From contig CBDCZQ010000001.1 in assembly GCA_965224575.1 (NCBI GenBank), positions 62,001 to 126,000 on the forward strand: a stretch of DNA of 64,000 nucleotides, read 5' to 3'. Source of the stretch: QPIN01 sp965224575. GTDB taxonomy: Bacteria > Pseudomonadota > Gammaproteobacteria > Methylococcales > Methylomonadaceae. The translations under genes were made by a program, and so were the position numbers. Below, piece by piece: positions 16,196 through 26,400 of the stretch; position 1 is the stretch's first letter, and every line of letters starts with the position of its first letter. The notes below the pieces were generated by a model. That model saw nothing but the letters and a program-made list of their open reading frames with translations. It was not told the origin of the DNA and did not search any database.

Positions 16196-17413
16196 TTAAG
16201 ATGCTCTATCAATATTACGATAGATGCGCTGACTTATGATGCTAGCTAATAATTTTCCTGTAATATCTCCTAGCCGATATATTAACCAACCAAGGGGCAG
16301 AGAAAAAATAAGTGTTAAAACTAGAACTACAGTTGCGACAATTAGGCTTGACCAGTGTTTTATCATGATTAGATATAAATAGCTGGATAAACTCGTAATA
16401 ACTAAAAAATGCCCAAGATAGAGGCCAAAGGAAATTTTTCCAAGAAATAGCAAGGGGCGGGCAGATAACCATTGAGTCAGAGGAGGAGAAAATAAACTTA
16501 AAGCAACCAAAGGTATAGCGATTAATAGATGAGTCACACCAAAATAGTTTGGTAATCCCACTAAGACCCATAATATTAATAAACAGCTGACACAAATAAA
16601 AGGTTTTTTTAATAGTATAAGCACTGGTTCAAAACGAGCAAAAATAGCTGCTGATGTACGTACCCTAAATAAACAATAGCAATTACATAAAAGTGCTCCA
16701 ATCAAAAATGCACTGATCCAATGTAAACGAAGCCATGTTAATAATAAAATAGTGAAGACCCAGAGCCATTTGTTGTTGCTTAACCATCCCGAGAAGAAGA
16801 GAAAAGCAAAGAGAAACATGGAACCAAAGAATTCTTTTTCCATAGTCCATAGAACAACGTTATAACTACTTGAACGATCATAATCAATAAATGTATCCCA
16901 TAACGCTGACTTGAGAGCATTGAGAAAATTAGATTCAAAACTGTAGAAACCTTCAATCCATTGCGCATATTCTTGCCATGTAGAATGTACAGCTAAGTAA
17001 TGTTGAGCTAATGATTTATTAAACATCAAGTTTGCTTTAATCAATAGAAGCGAAAGCATAACAGTCAGAAGTACTGGGACTACAAGCCTAAAGTAACGTT
17101 TAATTGCTGCTACAACCAGATATTGTTGGGCATTAGAAAAATTAGTCGGCAACAATAAAAAATAACGATAGGAGAGCACAAAACCTGACAATACCCAAAA
17201 AGTTGTAACAGCGAACCCACCTTCAAAAAAGGCCTTGAAAAAAGTTTCGGCCAAGAATGAAAGAGGTATAGGGAGAGCTGAAAATAATGTTTTAAGTTGC
17301 AAGAGAGCTTCAGGGAAGAAAAAATGCTGAATATGGGTAAAAATAACCATTAATGTAGCAATACCCCTTAGACCTTCTAAGCATGTAATCCTTGATTTTG
17401 ATTCATACTGCAT
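16196..17413 (-). CDS. Acyltransferase 3 family membrane protein (OafA/YrhL type)
   Basis: A 405-residue polytopic protein with about ten spans. The N-terminal RITCLEGLRGIATLMVIFTH contains the R…GLRG…H pattern of acyltransferase 3 proteins, and a conserved RY(F/L)LL/RYFRLVVPV cluster follows. These enzymes transfer acyl groups, usually acetyl, to surface sugars such as O-antigen or exopolysaccharide. The acceptor is not deducible here; no glycosyltransferases are adjacent. It stands alone between a MITE and a repeat-rich gap. Confidence 0.87.
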   Translation of the reverse strand: MQYESKSRITCLEGLRGIATLMVIFTHIQHFFFPEALLQLKTLFSALPIPLSFLAETFFKAFFEGGFAVTTFWVLSGFVLSYRYFLLLPTNFSNAQQYLVVAAIKRYFRLVVPVLLTVMLSLLLIKANLMFNKSLAQHYLAVHSTWQEYAQWIEGFYSFESNFLNALKSALWDTFIDYDRSSSYNVVLWTMEKEFFGSMFLFAFLFFSGWLSNNKWLWVFTILLLTWLRLHWISAFLIGALLCNCYCLFRVRTSAAIFARFEPVLILLKKPFICVSCLLILWVLVGLPNYFGVTHLLIAIPLVALSLFSPPLTQWLSARPLLFLGKISFGLYLGHFLVITSLSSYLYLIMIKHWSSLIVATVVLVLTLIFSLPLGWLIYRLGDITGKLLASIISQRIYRNIDRAS

Positions 17414-17934
17414 GGCGATGTTTTCCTGAATATTTTCTAGCTTAGAATGACTAGTAGCTCAATTAACATTGGAGAAATATACTCCCTGTAAAATCAATTT
17501 GTGAATTATGGTAAAATGGGTTTCAAATATTTATCTTATTTTTGGTCATTATATGAATAATGAGTTTTGCAATTAACTTAGGAAATCTCGAATTTGGGTT
17601 AAGGTTATTTCTTCTAAAATAAAATGCCTAATGCTCTTGCTTTTTTGCCCAAAGGGGATCATGTTCAGATATTCCTTCCTCAACAGACTTTGTAATTAGA
17701 AGAGTCCACAGCCTTAAGTTAAGCTAGTTCACCTTGGAGACGGGACTTTAGTCCCGTATTTGGAGGGACTAAAGTCCCTCCTCCGAATGCTTTATGCTTA
17801 ACTTAATGGTAGTGAATTAGAAGAGTGGGAAGTAAGAGCTGATTTTCAAGTTTAGTATTAATGTTCCAAAAATTTTAGCAGCATAGAGTTTAGTATAAGG
17901 AGTGTAATAAATATGCAAATTCTTGTGACAGAAC
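17414..17934. other. Gene-free gap with a direct-repeat-flanked element
   Basis: No gene is supported. The main structure is the 109-bp element at 17706-17814 flanked by 12-bp direct repeats, described separately. The rest is AT-rich and includes the upstream region of the acyltransferase gene. Confidence 0.5.
17694..17826. repeat. Palindromic element flanked by 12-bp direct repeats
   Basis: AATTAGAAGAGT occurs at 17694-17705 and 17815-17826. Between them, CTTAAGTTAAGC and GCTTAACTTAA form the outer inverted repeat, and GGGACTTTAGTCCC with GGGACTAAAGTCCC form the inner pair. The direct repeats look like target-site duplication of a small non-autonomous element. Confidence 0.65.
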
Positions 17935-19671
17935 TTATGGGGTAATTAATACACTTGGCGTTTCATCCAGTTTTTCTTCAGCATGAGAAACAAAAGGAAC
18001 GCCAGGTATACCTGTTGCTAAATCATTGCAGTAAAAACAATTAAAAGTTTTAGAGCCGCCAGCTAATATTGAAATATTGTTAAATCCTTTCTGTAACAGA
18101 ATACGATAAGCCAAATAACTACGAAAACCAACCCGGCAATAAAAATAGATTGGCTGATCTTGTTGTAGCTCATAAAAACGGGATCGTAGCTCTCGCAGAG
18201 GTATGTTTATTGATCCTGATATACTCCATTTTTCAAATTCTTTGCGGCTGCGAACATCAAGCAAGATACCTTTTTCCACTTTATCTGGAAAATCTTCTGC
18301 ATACCAGAATTTTACATCGCCCCGAAGGAAGTTTGAGGCAATAAATCCTGCCATATTGGCCGGGTCTTTTGCTGAACCATAGGGTGGGGCATAAGCAAGT
18401 TCTAAATGTTCCAGAGCAAAGACTGTCATTTTGGCTCGAATTACGGTTGCAAACACATCAATACGTTTATCAACACCATCATAGCCAATCACTTGAACAC
18501 CTAGTACGATACCTGTTTCAGGCTCAAAAAGGAGTTTGATATGCATGGGAGCTGTACCCGGATAATATCCTGCATGACCAGAAGGGTGGAGGTAGATTTT
18601 ATGATAGGCACGATTAAGTCGGCGTAAGGTTTTTTCTGATGCGCCTGTTGATCCGGCTGTCATGTCAAATACTTTAACTACCGCGGTTCCCTGTGTGGAT
18701 TGATAGTGACTACTACGACCAAAAATATTGTCAGCAACAATTCTTCCTTGTCGATTTGCAGGCCCTGCCAAAGGCATTTGAGTGGCTTCTCCAGTTACTG
18801 TGTCAGTGACTTCCACCATGTCGCCAGCTGCATAAATATCAGGGTCTGAAGTTTGCATTTGGCTTGTCACTTTAATTCCACCTCTGGCACCCATGGCAAG
18901 TTCTGCAGCAATAGCTAGTTTTGATGCAGGTCTTACACCAATAGCTAGAACAACAAAATCAGCTTGCAATGATTGTCCATTGTCTAAAATAACATTAACT
19001 TTGCCAGACTCATCAATAAACTCTTTGGCAGCACAGCCTAAGTGTAATTGAACACACTTACTTTCCATGTGATAGCGTAAATCACAAGCCATTTCGAAAT
19101 CGAGTGGAGGCATTAATTGGTCTTGTAGTTCAACTAATTCCACTTCCATATTTCGATGCCGAAATGCTTCGGCAACTTCTATGCCGATAAAACCACCTCC
19201 AATAATAATAGCTTTACGCGCACCTCGGTCAATTTGTTGGATAATTGCATCCATATCAGGAATATTTCTAAGCACAAATATTTTTTGATGATCAATCCCT
19301 GGAATGGGGGGGCGTAATGCATCTGCTCCTTGAGATAAGACTAATTTGTCATAGCTTTCTATATAGGTTTTTTCTTGTTTTTGGTCAAAAACTGTAATTT
19401 TTTTTAAATGCCTGTCAATATTGGTTACTTCATGTCCTGTACGGACATCAATGTTAAGTGTTGCTTTAAGGCTGTTTGGTGTTTGTAATAACAGCGCATC
19501 TCTGTTTTTAATCTCACCACCAATATGATAAGGTAAGCCACAATTCGCAAAAGAAATGAATTTGTCCTTTTCAAGCACTATAATTTCTGCATCTTCATTT
19601 AATCTTCTCGCGCGCGCTGCTGTGGAAGCACCGGCTGCAACACCTCCAATAATTACAATTTTCAAAATCAA
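17935..19671 (-). CDS. CoA-disulfide-reductase-like FAD oxidoreductase with C-terminal rhodanese
   Basis: A 578-residue protein. Residues 1-450 form the pyridine-nucleotide-disulfide oxidoreductase part: VIIGGVAAGASTAARARR binds FAD, FANCGLPYHIGG carries the redox Cys44 typical of CoA-disulfide and NADH/persulfide reductases, and AAGDMVEV closes the FAD site. Residues about 460-560 are a rhodanese domain with active-site Cys in YFYCRVGFRS. Such fusions reduce CoA-disulfide, polysulfide or persulfide. It lies 10 bp after the truncated haemoglobin gene and is likely co-transcribed with it. The 3' end is duplicated at 15898-15962. Confidence 0.9.
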   Translation of the reverse strand: MILKIVIIGGVAAGASTAARARRLNEDAEIIVLEKDKFISFANCGLPYHIGGEIKNRDALLLQTPNSLKATLNIDVRTGHEVTNIDRHLKKITVFDQKQEKTYIESYDKLVLSQGADALRPPIPGIDHQKIFVLRNIPDMDAIIQQIDRGARKAIIIGGGFIGIEVAEAFRHRNMEVELVELQDQLMPPLDFEMACDLRYHMESKCVQLHLGCAAKEFIDESGKVNVILDNGQSLQADFVVLAIGVRPASKLAIAAELAMGARGGIKVTSQMQTSDPDIYAAGDMVEVTDTVTGEATQMPLAGPANRQGRIVADNIFGRSSHYQSTQGTAVVKVFDMTAGSTGASEKTLRRLNRAYHKIYLHPSGHAGYYPGTAPMHIKLLFEPETGIVLGVQVIGYDGVDKRIDVFATVIRAKMTVFALEHLELAYAPPYGSAKDPANMAGFIASNFLRGDVKFWYAEDFPDKVEKGILLDVRSRKEFEKWSISGSINIPLRELRSRFYELQQDQPIYFYCRVGFRSYLAYRILLQKGFNNISILAGGSKTFNCFYCNDLATGIPGVPFVSHAEEKLDETPSVLITP

Positions 19672-19681
19672 CTCCTTAAAT

Positions 19682-20092
19682 TTATGAGTGAGCCATTTGC
19701 GAGACTTGTCTGATTCTTTCAGCAGGCCTTGCTAACTGCTCAATTAAATATTGTTTAAAATCATCGTCATAATCTTGATGTATTAATGCCTCATTCATAC
19801 AAAAAAGCCAAGCGTCTCTTTCTTCTTCACCTATTATTAAATGCTTATGTGCCATAGGTATGGAAATACCTCCATATTTTGGTCCGTATTCCTTTGGGCC
19901 ACCCAGCCACCCTATCAAGAATAATGATAACTTATCTTTGATTGTATCTAAATCTTCTTTATGCATTGCACGAATATGCTGACCTTGCTTTAAGGTTTCC
20001 ATTTGATGATAAAACTCATCAACCAGTTTTGTTATTCCAGCCTGTTCACCTGCTGCTTTATATGACGCATCTAATGTACCGTAATTATTCAT
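19682..20092 (-). CDS. Group II truncated haemoglobin
   Basis: A 136-residue globin. FYHQMETL…HIRAMHKEDLD, KDKLSLFLIGWLGGP and MAHKHLIIGEEERDAWLFCM are the signature segments of group II (trHbO-type) truncated haemoglobins. The proximal His is in MAHKHLII, and the Trp in DAWLFCM is the conserved G8 Trp. It probably handles O2, NO or sulfide chemistry. It precedes the CoA-disulfide-reductase-like gene by 10 bp, and an FNR-like box lies upstream of the next gene, so redox-responsive expression is plausible. Confidence 0.92.
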   Translation of the reverse strand: MNNYGTLDASYKAAGEQAGITKLVDEFYHQMETLKQGQHIRAMHKEDLDTIKDKLSLFLIGWLGGPKEYGPKYGGISIPMAHKHLIIGEEERDAWLFCMNEALIHQDYDDDFKQYLIEQLARPAERIRQVSQMAHS

Positions 20093-20188
20093 AAGGTAGC
20101 TCTCTTAAAAATTAAATTATTTTCATGGTCTCCGATGGATAAATACTTCGCACAAACACAGATGCACGAAGTATATATTAGAATAAGA

Positions 20189-22288
20189 CTACCAATCATA
20201 ACTCAGCGTTGCATAAAAATTTCGACCAACACCCGGTAAATGTTCACCAACTGCGGTTCCATCATTAGCTGGGTTTCTATTTAAACCGCTCAGATGTACT
20301 CGGTAAGACTCATCAAGTACATTTTCTATCCCAAAGCCTATTTGTAATCCTTTTACTGCATCATATTGAGGCCGATACTGGACGCGTAAATTCCAGATAA
20401 AATACCCGGGTGTAGCAACTTCATTATTATAATTAGAAGTTTCATTTTGATCATCAAATGCAATTATTTCTGAGCCTGCAAGCCATTTAGCAGTATCATA
20501 AAAAATGCCAACACGACCATTAAGTGGAGCAATACGATAAAGATTATCAGTTACATCATCTCGTCTACCTCTCACATAGCTGATCATTGCATCAACTTTC
20601 CAGTCTTCAAGAAAGCGAAAGCCTCCTTCTAAGTCGAAACCGTATAAATAGGCATCTACATTAGTGTATTCCAATGATGTATCGCTAATTGCTAACGCAG
20701 CTGCATTTTGAGTAGGTGTTCCCTGAATATAGTCTTCAACATAGCGATAAAAAATTCTAGGCATTATGTATGATGAATCTATTTGCCAACTAAATCCTAA
20801 TTCAGCTTGATAAGACACTTCGGGTTGTAGTTCAATATTACCAATATAATTCCGGCCATCAGCTAACCCACCTGTCGCATTAAGCGGCAACCAAAGATAA
20901 CGCTCTTGATAGGACGGTGAACGGGTTTTTCTACCAAAGCCTAATTCTACATCCATATCAGAATTTAAATGATGGGTTAATATTGCAACCACATCTACAT
21001 TCAGATCTTCTTTATCATGTTTTTTTGCGTTAAAGGAATTTGCTAATTTTTCACCTGCTTTACCAGCGACAAAGGGACCCGCTGTCCCACCAATATTTTT
21101 TGCATCCATCCTGATCCAGTTAAGGCGTGTTCCTAGTTCTAGTTCCCAATCCTGGGCTACTTCACCATTCCACTCTGCAAATAAACCATACCGATCTCTT
21201 TCTACATCATTAAAATTATTGATGCTAAAGGCTGAATTAAAAGGATTAGTTATTTGAGCATCATGCTCGACATTATCCGCATCGGTTCCAATCAATAAAT
21301 TGCCATTATTTAATGGAATATCCAGGCTGACTTTATAGCCAAATCCTCTGGCTGTGTTGTTAGATTGACGACGGTTAGGGGCAGAAATATCACCACGTAA
21401 AGTATAATTATCCATTCTATGTTGAATATCTTGATAAGAAAACTCAGTATTAACTTCATACTTATCAGCCAACATTCCTTTATAATTAAAATTAGAAACA
21501 CCGCCTCTGGAATAAATAATATCCATAGGTAAAGAAGGCGTTCCCGTCGTATGTGTATCGTTAAAGTTATAACCTAAATCAAACTCATGATCTTCATCAT
21601 CCGTACGATAACCATATCCTAATGCACCGGCATTTCTTTCATGGCTAGTATCTACATTTAGTCCTCCATCCCAATCGTAATTTCCTCCTTCTTCACGGCT
21701 ACCCCCAAGACGAAACTTATGGTTTTTATTGGCAATATTGGCGAATAAACTTGTATAATAACCACTATTTACAGAGTTGACTCCATTGGTTGTTTTTCCT
21801 GTAAATTCAATGCCGTCATCGCTTGCAAATTCACCTCGACGCGATCTCTGTATTATGCTCCCCCCCATCGTTTCAATACCACTACTAACAGAAGCTACTC
21901 CACGTTTAATACTCATAGTTTCTGTTAAGGATGTGGGTACATGACTCAGTGGGGCATCCATAGCATTTGCACAAGCTGATTTATAAGTTGCACCATCTGA
22001 ATTGACATTGACTCTATCACCAAATAATCCACGATATTGGGCTATGCCAGATAAAGGGCCGTTAGAATTAACATTTGCGCCGGGTACTCTTTGTAGCAAA
22101 GCAGCGGCATCATTAACACCTCCCATGCTGGGCTTAACCCCAACCATATCTGAAGATAAAATATCTCCTTCTATAATCATTGGAGGCAGAATTTCTGTCT
22201 CTGCATCTTCTAGGTTTAATGCGAAAACAGTGGGAGATAAATTTAAGAGTAGACTTGTACTGACTAGTCTCAATTTTCTATGTTTCAT
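20189..22288 (-). CDS. TonB-dependent outer-membrane receptor, OprC/NosA-like (copper)
   Basis: A 699-residue protein with a signal peptide (residues about 1-23), a plug domain and a 22-strand barrel ending in aromatic YDW. The plug carries Cys106-A-N-A-Met110, the CxxxM pattern of the copper-binding site in OprC, within a segment (YRGLFGDRVNVNSDG, ACANAMDAPLSHVP) resembling OprC/NosA receptors. It should import copper or a Cu complex into the periplasm using TonB energy. It is transcribed toward the haemoglobin gene (96-bp gap) and diverges from the Crp/Fnr regulator. A classical TonB box is not obvious; EILPPMIIEG near residue 32 is a candidate. Confidence 0.83.
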   Translation of the reverse strand: MKHRKLRLVSTSLLLNLSPTVFALNLEDAETEILPPMIIEGDILSSDMVGVKPSMGGVNDAAALLQRVPGANVNSNGPLSGIAQYRGLFGDRVNVNSDGATYKSACANAMDAPLSHVPTSLTETMSIKRGVASVSSGIETMGGSIIQRSRRGEFASDDGIEFTGKTTNGVNSVNSGYYTSLFANIANKNHKFRLGGSREEGGNYDWDGGLNVDTSHERNAGALGYGYRTDDEDHEFDLGYNFNDTHTTGTPSLPMDIIYSRGGVSNFNYKGMLADKYEVNTEFSYQDIQHRMDNYTLRGDISAPNRRQSNNTARGFGYKVSLDIPLNNGNLLIGTDADNVEHDAQITNPFNSAFSINNFNDVERDRYGLFAEWNGEVAQDWELELGTRLNWIRMDAKNIGGTAGPFVAGKAGEKLANSFNAKKHDKEDLNVDVVAILTHHLNSDMDVELGFGRKTRSPSYQERYLWLPLNATGGLADGRNYIGNIELQPEVSYQAELGFSWQIDSSYIMPRIFYRYVEDYIQGTPTQNAAALAISDTSLEYTNVDAYLYGFDLEGGFRFLEDWKVDAMISYVRGRRDDVTDNLYRIAPLNGRVGIFYDTAKWLAGSEIIAFDDQNETSNYNNEVATPGYFIWNLRVQYRPQYDAVKGLQIGFGIENVLDESYRVHLSGLNRNPANDGTAVGEHLPGVGRNFYATLSYDW

Positions 22289-22593
22289 TTTTAGACTCCT
22301 TAAAATAATTTTATGTACTTAATTTAACTTTAAAGGAATATAATGAAAAACTAATTGATAATTATCAATTGACTAGGTCGTTGATGGTCGGTATGTAAGG
22401 GTATTAGTGTGACGGAATATTTATTGCTTAAACTCGATTTTTTATTAATAAACGACCATTTTTGAGATAAACATGTTATATAACACCATATAACATAAGA
22501 ATGACCAGGTTAAATAACATTGTTTTGTTATTTGTCTCAGTCAAAAAATTTTTTATAATTTTTTAGCGTAACAATTGATTCAGTTAATTATTC
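22289..22593. promoter_or_regulatory. Divergent regulatory region with FNR box and two palindromes
   Basis: TTGATAATTATCAA (22355-22368) is a perfect FNR/ANR box (TTGAT-N4-ATCAA), 67 bases before the receptor start. Two more perfect palindromes lie nearer the Crp/Fnr gene: ATGTTATAT-N6-ATATAACAT (22473-22496) and AAATAACA-N6-TGTTATTT (22512-22533). The FNR site could be bound by this regulator or by another FNR-type protein; Fur-like binding to the same AT-rich site is an alternative. Confidence 0.65.
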
Positions 22594-23277
22594 ATGAAAA
22601 GCATTACTATTAAACAAGCATGGGATGGAGGTGAAAAATGTTTACACTGTTCTATACGTAACTTAGCTCTGTTTGCAGACTTGGAAGAAGATGATTTCAA
22701 TTTATTGCATCATCCAATTAATGAATATTCTATAGCTGCCGGGGATGAGTTATATACAGAAAAAGACATGGCTCATTTTGTTTATACCATCCGTTCAGGA
22801 ATGATCAAATTAGTTCATTATTTGGCAAATGGAAATTATAGAATTGTTCGCTTATTGAGACCGGGTGATCTTGCTGGTATTGAAGCTTTAAATGGATCTA
22901 GATATCTACATCATGCAATTGCTCTGCAAAATACAGAAGTATGTCGTATACCTGTTGAAGTCATTGAGCAGTTGAATTCTAATACGCCCCATTTATATAA
23001 ACAATTAACGGCGAGTTGGCAAAAAGTACAAAGTGATGCCGATGTCTGGCTAGTTGAACTTACTGTAGGCAATTCAAAACAAAGGGTAGCTAATTTGCTT
23101 TTATATTTGGCTGATTTTAGTGAAGAGGGTTCTTTTTATCTTCCTACTAGAGAAGATATAGGTGCACTACTAGGAATAACCACAGAAACAGCAAGTCGAA
23201 TAATTGCTGAATTCAAGCGGTTAGGTTTTTTACAGATAGAACGACAGGTGGCAAAAATAGATAAATCTAAGTTTTAA
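22594..23277 (+). CDS. Crp/Fnr family transcription regulator
   Basis: A 227-residue regulator. It has an N-terminal cyclic-nucleotide-binding-type barrel (GDELYTEKD, RSGMIKLVHYLANGNYRIVR, LLRPGDLAGIEAL) and a C-terminal winged helix (TREDIGALLGITTETASRII). A CLHC pair near residues 16-19 occurs where FNR proteins carry cluster cysteines. The full four-Cys set is not seen, so an Fe-S sensor is doubtful. It diverges from the copper-type TonB receptor and probably controls it, possibly with the haemoglobin and reductase genes, through the palindromes between them (inference). Confidence 0.87.
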   Translation: MKSITIKQAWDGGEKCLHCSIRNLALFADLEEDDFNLLHHPINEYSIAAGDELYTEKDMAHFVYTIRSGMIKLVHYLANGNYRIVRLLRPGDLAGIEALNGSRYLHHAIALQNTEVCRIPVEVIEQLNSNTPHLYKQLTASWQKVQSDADVWLVELTVGNSKQRVANLLLYLADFSEEGSFYLPTREDIGALLGITTETASRIIAEFKRLGFLQIERQVAKIDKSKF

Positions 23278-23482
23278 GTTACTAAAATCGGCATACACGG
23301 CGGTTCTTTGTAAAAATAATTGAAGAGAGACTGAAATCTTATTTTTTAATGAATACAAATAAATACAGATAAATATAAACTATTGTTGGTTTGTGGATGA
23401 TAGATAAAAACAGTTAGTTCTAGGGGGAAAATATGGTAGCAGGTATAATTGCCAGCCAAATTTCATAGACTACTCTGGAACC

Positions 23483-26400
23483 ATGATGTTAAATATAAAT
23501 AAGGCTTTATTCAAACCCTTAAGTTTATTTTTATGCGTTACATTAGCGTTTGTTTATCTTAGCGTGTTTGATACGAACTCCATTGATTTAAAAATTCAGA
23601 ATCCTAAATTAACTAAAAATAAAGATATTTTAGTTAAAAAGAAATCAACTCATAAAACTGAATTAGCCACTCTGACACAATCTAATAAATCGAAGGCAGA
23701 AAAGAAAGATAAAGTTATTGTCTTTGATGAATCAGAAGGGTTAGTTCCTTTAAATGATCAAACGACTGTTATACGGCACAGTAAATCAAGGGATGACTGG
23801 GAAAGAAAACGTTTTGCAAGAAATAAAAGTCGAACAACATCATGGGCTGAGGTTCCAAGTGCAGAAGGAAAAATAAAATTACCTTTCCCAGCACCACCTT
23901 CAGCATCTCTAGAAAAGAGCGAAAAATATGTTTCGACTGTTGATTTTATACTTGATTCATTAGCGACGATTTTTCTTCCCAATTCTGCTCAGGCAGCTCC
24001 TGTTCTAAATACTCAAATTGGAAATATAACTATTGATGGCGATTTATCAGATTGGTCTATTAACGACCGTATCAATTTGCCACTTAATTTGCCACCCTAT
24101 TTAGCTGTTGGAGATGAGTTATATGGTAAATATGTTGCCTCACCAACGCCCACTTACATCATTGCTCTTAAATCCACAGGAGTTTCACTAGGGCCAAATA
24201 CAACTTTTTGGCTAAATACTGATAAAAATGCTGCAACAGGTTTTTTGATATGGGGGCAATATGGAGGTGCTGAATATTTTGTCAATATTCATAGTGACGA
24301 AAAACCTCATCTTTACGACAAAGACTTTGGTTGGGTTTCGAGCTTAAATCATGCTTTTAGTTCAGATCAGCATATTATTGAAATTGCTATTCCTGCTGCA
24401 TCTTTAGGCTTAGGTTCTAGTTCTCAATCTATTGATATTTTAGGAGACATCAACGATAGCCTGTTTTTATTCCCTCAAGATTACACCTCTGGCGGTCAAT
24501 ATACGATATCAACTTCTACGACTACGTTACCCCCGAGAACAAACTTAAGTAAGCGCGTTGGAATTGTCTACGGAGAGGCAACAAAAAATAATTTTTTTGG
24601 TGATAAGACTTATTCTCAGCTCTTTATGTCTCTACAACACCAGGCTATGATGGCAGGGATATCTTTTGATCTTTTAACGGAAGATGATCTGACTAATATC
24701 AATAATCTGGTTAATTATGATGCACTCATTTTTCCATTTTTTTCTGATGTTCCTTCAGATAAAATGAAACAGATTCATGATACGTTATATAAAGCAGTTT
24801 ATGATTATGGTATTGGTATTATTACAGCTGATGATTGGATGACGAATACTGAAGCCGGTGCTAGTTTATCTGGAGATGCTTATCGGAATATGAAACAACT
24901 TTTAGGGATTGGGCGAGTAGCCGGTGAAGGTCCCGTGAGTATTTCACTTTCTGCACAAAATACTTCTCATTCAGTAATGAAGGGTTACACCTCAAATGAG
25001 CTGATCAAATCTTATGACAGAGGCTGGTATAGTTATTTTCAGGCTGTCCCTGGACAGGAAACAGAATCATTAGCTGAACAATCAGTTACGGGTTCTAATG
25101 CTGGTAGTTATCCTGCTGTATTAGCAAGCATTACTGGAGGGCGAAATGTTCATTTTGCTACACTTGGGTTTATGGCTGATACCAACTTGGTATGGCAGGC
25201 ATTACAATGGGTGGTATATGGAGACGAGACGTCTGTTGGGTTAAAAATGGGGCGTGCTAAAAATCTCTTTGTATCACGAAATGATATGGACATTACTAGT
25301 GAACAAGAATTGATACAAGATGTTCATGTTCCTCTTTATAACTTATTGAAAGATTGGAAAAGAAGATATAATTTTGTTGGTTCTTATTTTATCAATATTG
25401 GTAATGATCCGGCAAATGGACTATGGACAGACTGGAATGTTTCAGGTCCTTTATTTGAAGACTACATCAGTCTAGGTAACGAAATTGGTACCCATTCCTG
25501 GACACATCCTCATTTTACTGATCAATTAAGTTCTAGCCAGATTGAGTTTGAATTTAATCAATCTATGAATGAAATAAGCGCTGAATTAAACTATAAGACA
25601 TGGAATAATCAGAATATCCGTGGTGGTGCAGTACCAGGTGCTCCTGAAGGCCTGAATACTGCAAATGAGATTGCGCAGTATCTTGATTATTTAACGGGTG
25701 GTTATTCAAGCAGCGGTGCTGGCTACCCTAGTGCATTTGGTTATCTCACCCCTAATGATAACAATGTCTATTTAAGCCCGAATATGTCATTTGATTTTAC
25801 CTTGATTGAATTTGGCGTACCTGTTGGTTATCCTGCTGTTCCGGTACCACTAAGTGCGGAAGAGGGCGAGCAATTTTGGGCAAATGAATTTGATACATTG
25901 ATGAATCATGCGTCTCAACCAATTATTCATTGGCCTTGGCATGATTATGGCCCAACTATCTCAGCTGACCCTATATCTGGAAATGGTTATACAGTTGCAA
26001 TGTTTGAAAACACCATAGCTAAAGCCTATAACGCAGGCTCAGAATTTATTACCTCTGCTGATATGGCTCAACGTATTAATACCTTTAAAGACTCATCGTT
26101 AACAATTGACTCTGTAGGGTCAACTATTACGGCTACAGTAAATACCAATAAAGTAGGTAATTTTTCATTAGCAGTAAACACTAAGCCAGGCCAAGTGATT
26201 CATAGCGTAGATGGTTGGTATGCATATAATGATGATCATGTTTTTCTTAATGATAATGGTGGAACTTATACGATTCAATTGGACACATTTAGTGAGTCAA
26301 ACACTCATATTTCTAAACTACCGATGCGATCTAAATTAATTGATTTAAATGGTGATGGAGATAATCTTAATTTTACTTTTGAAGGGAAGGGCTGGGTAAT

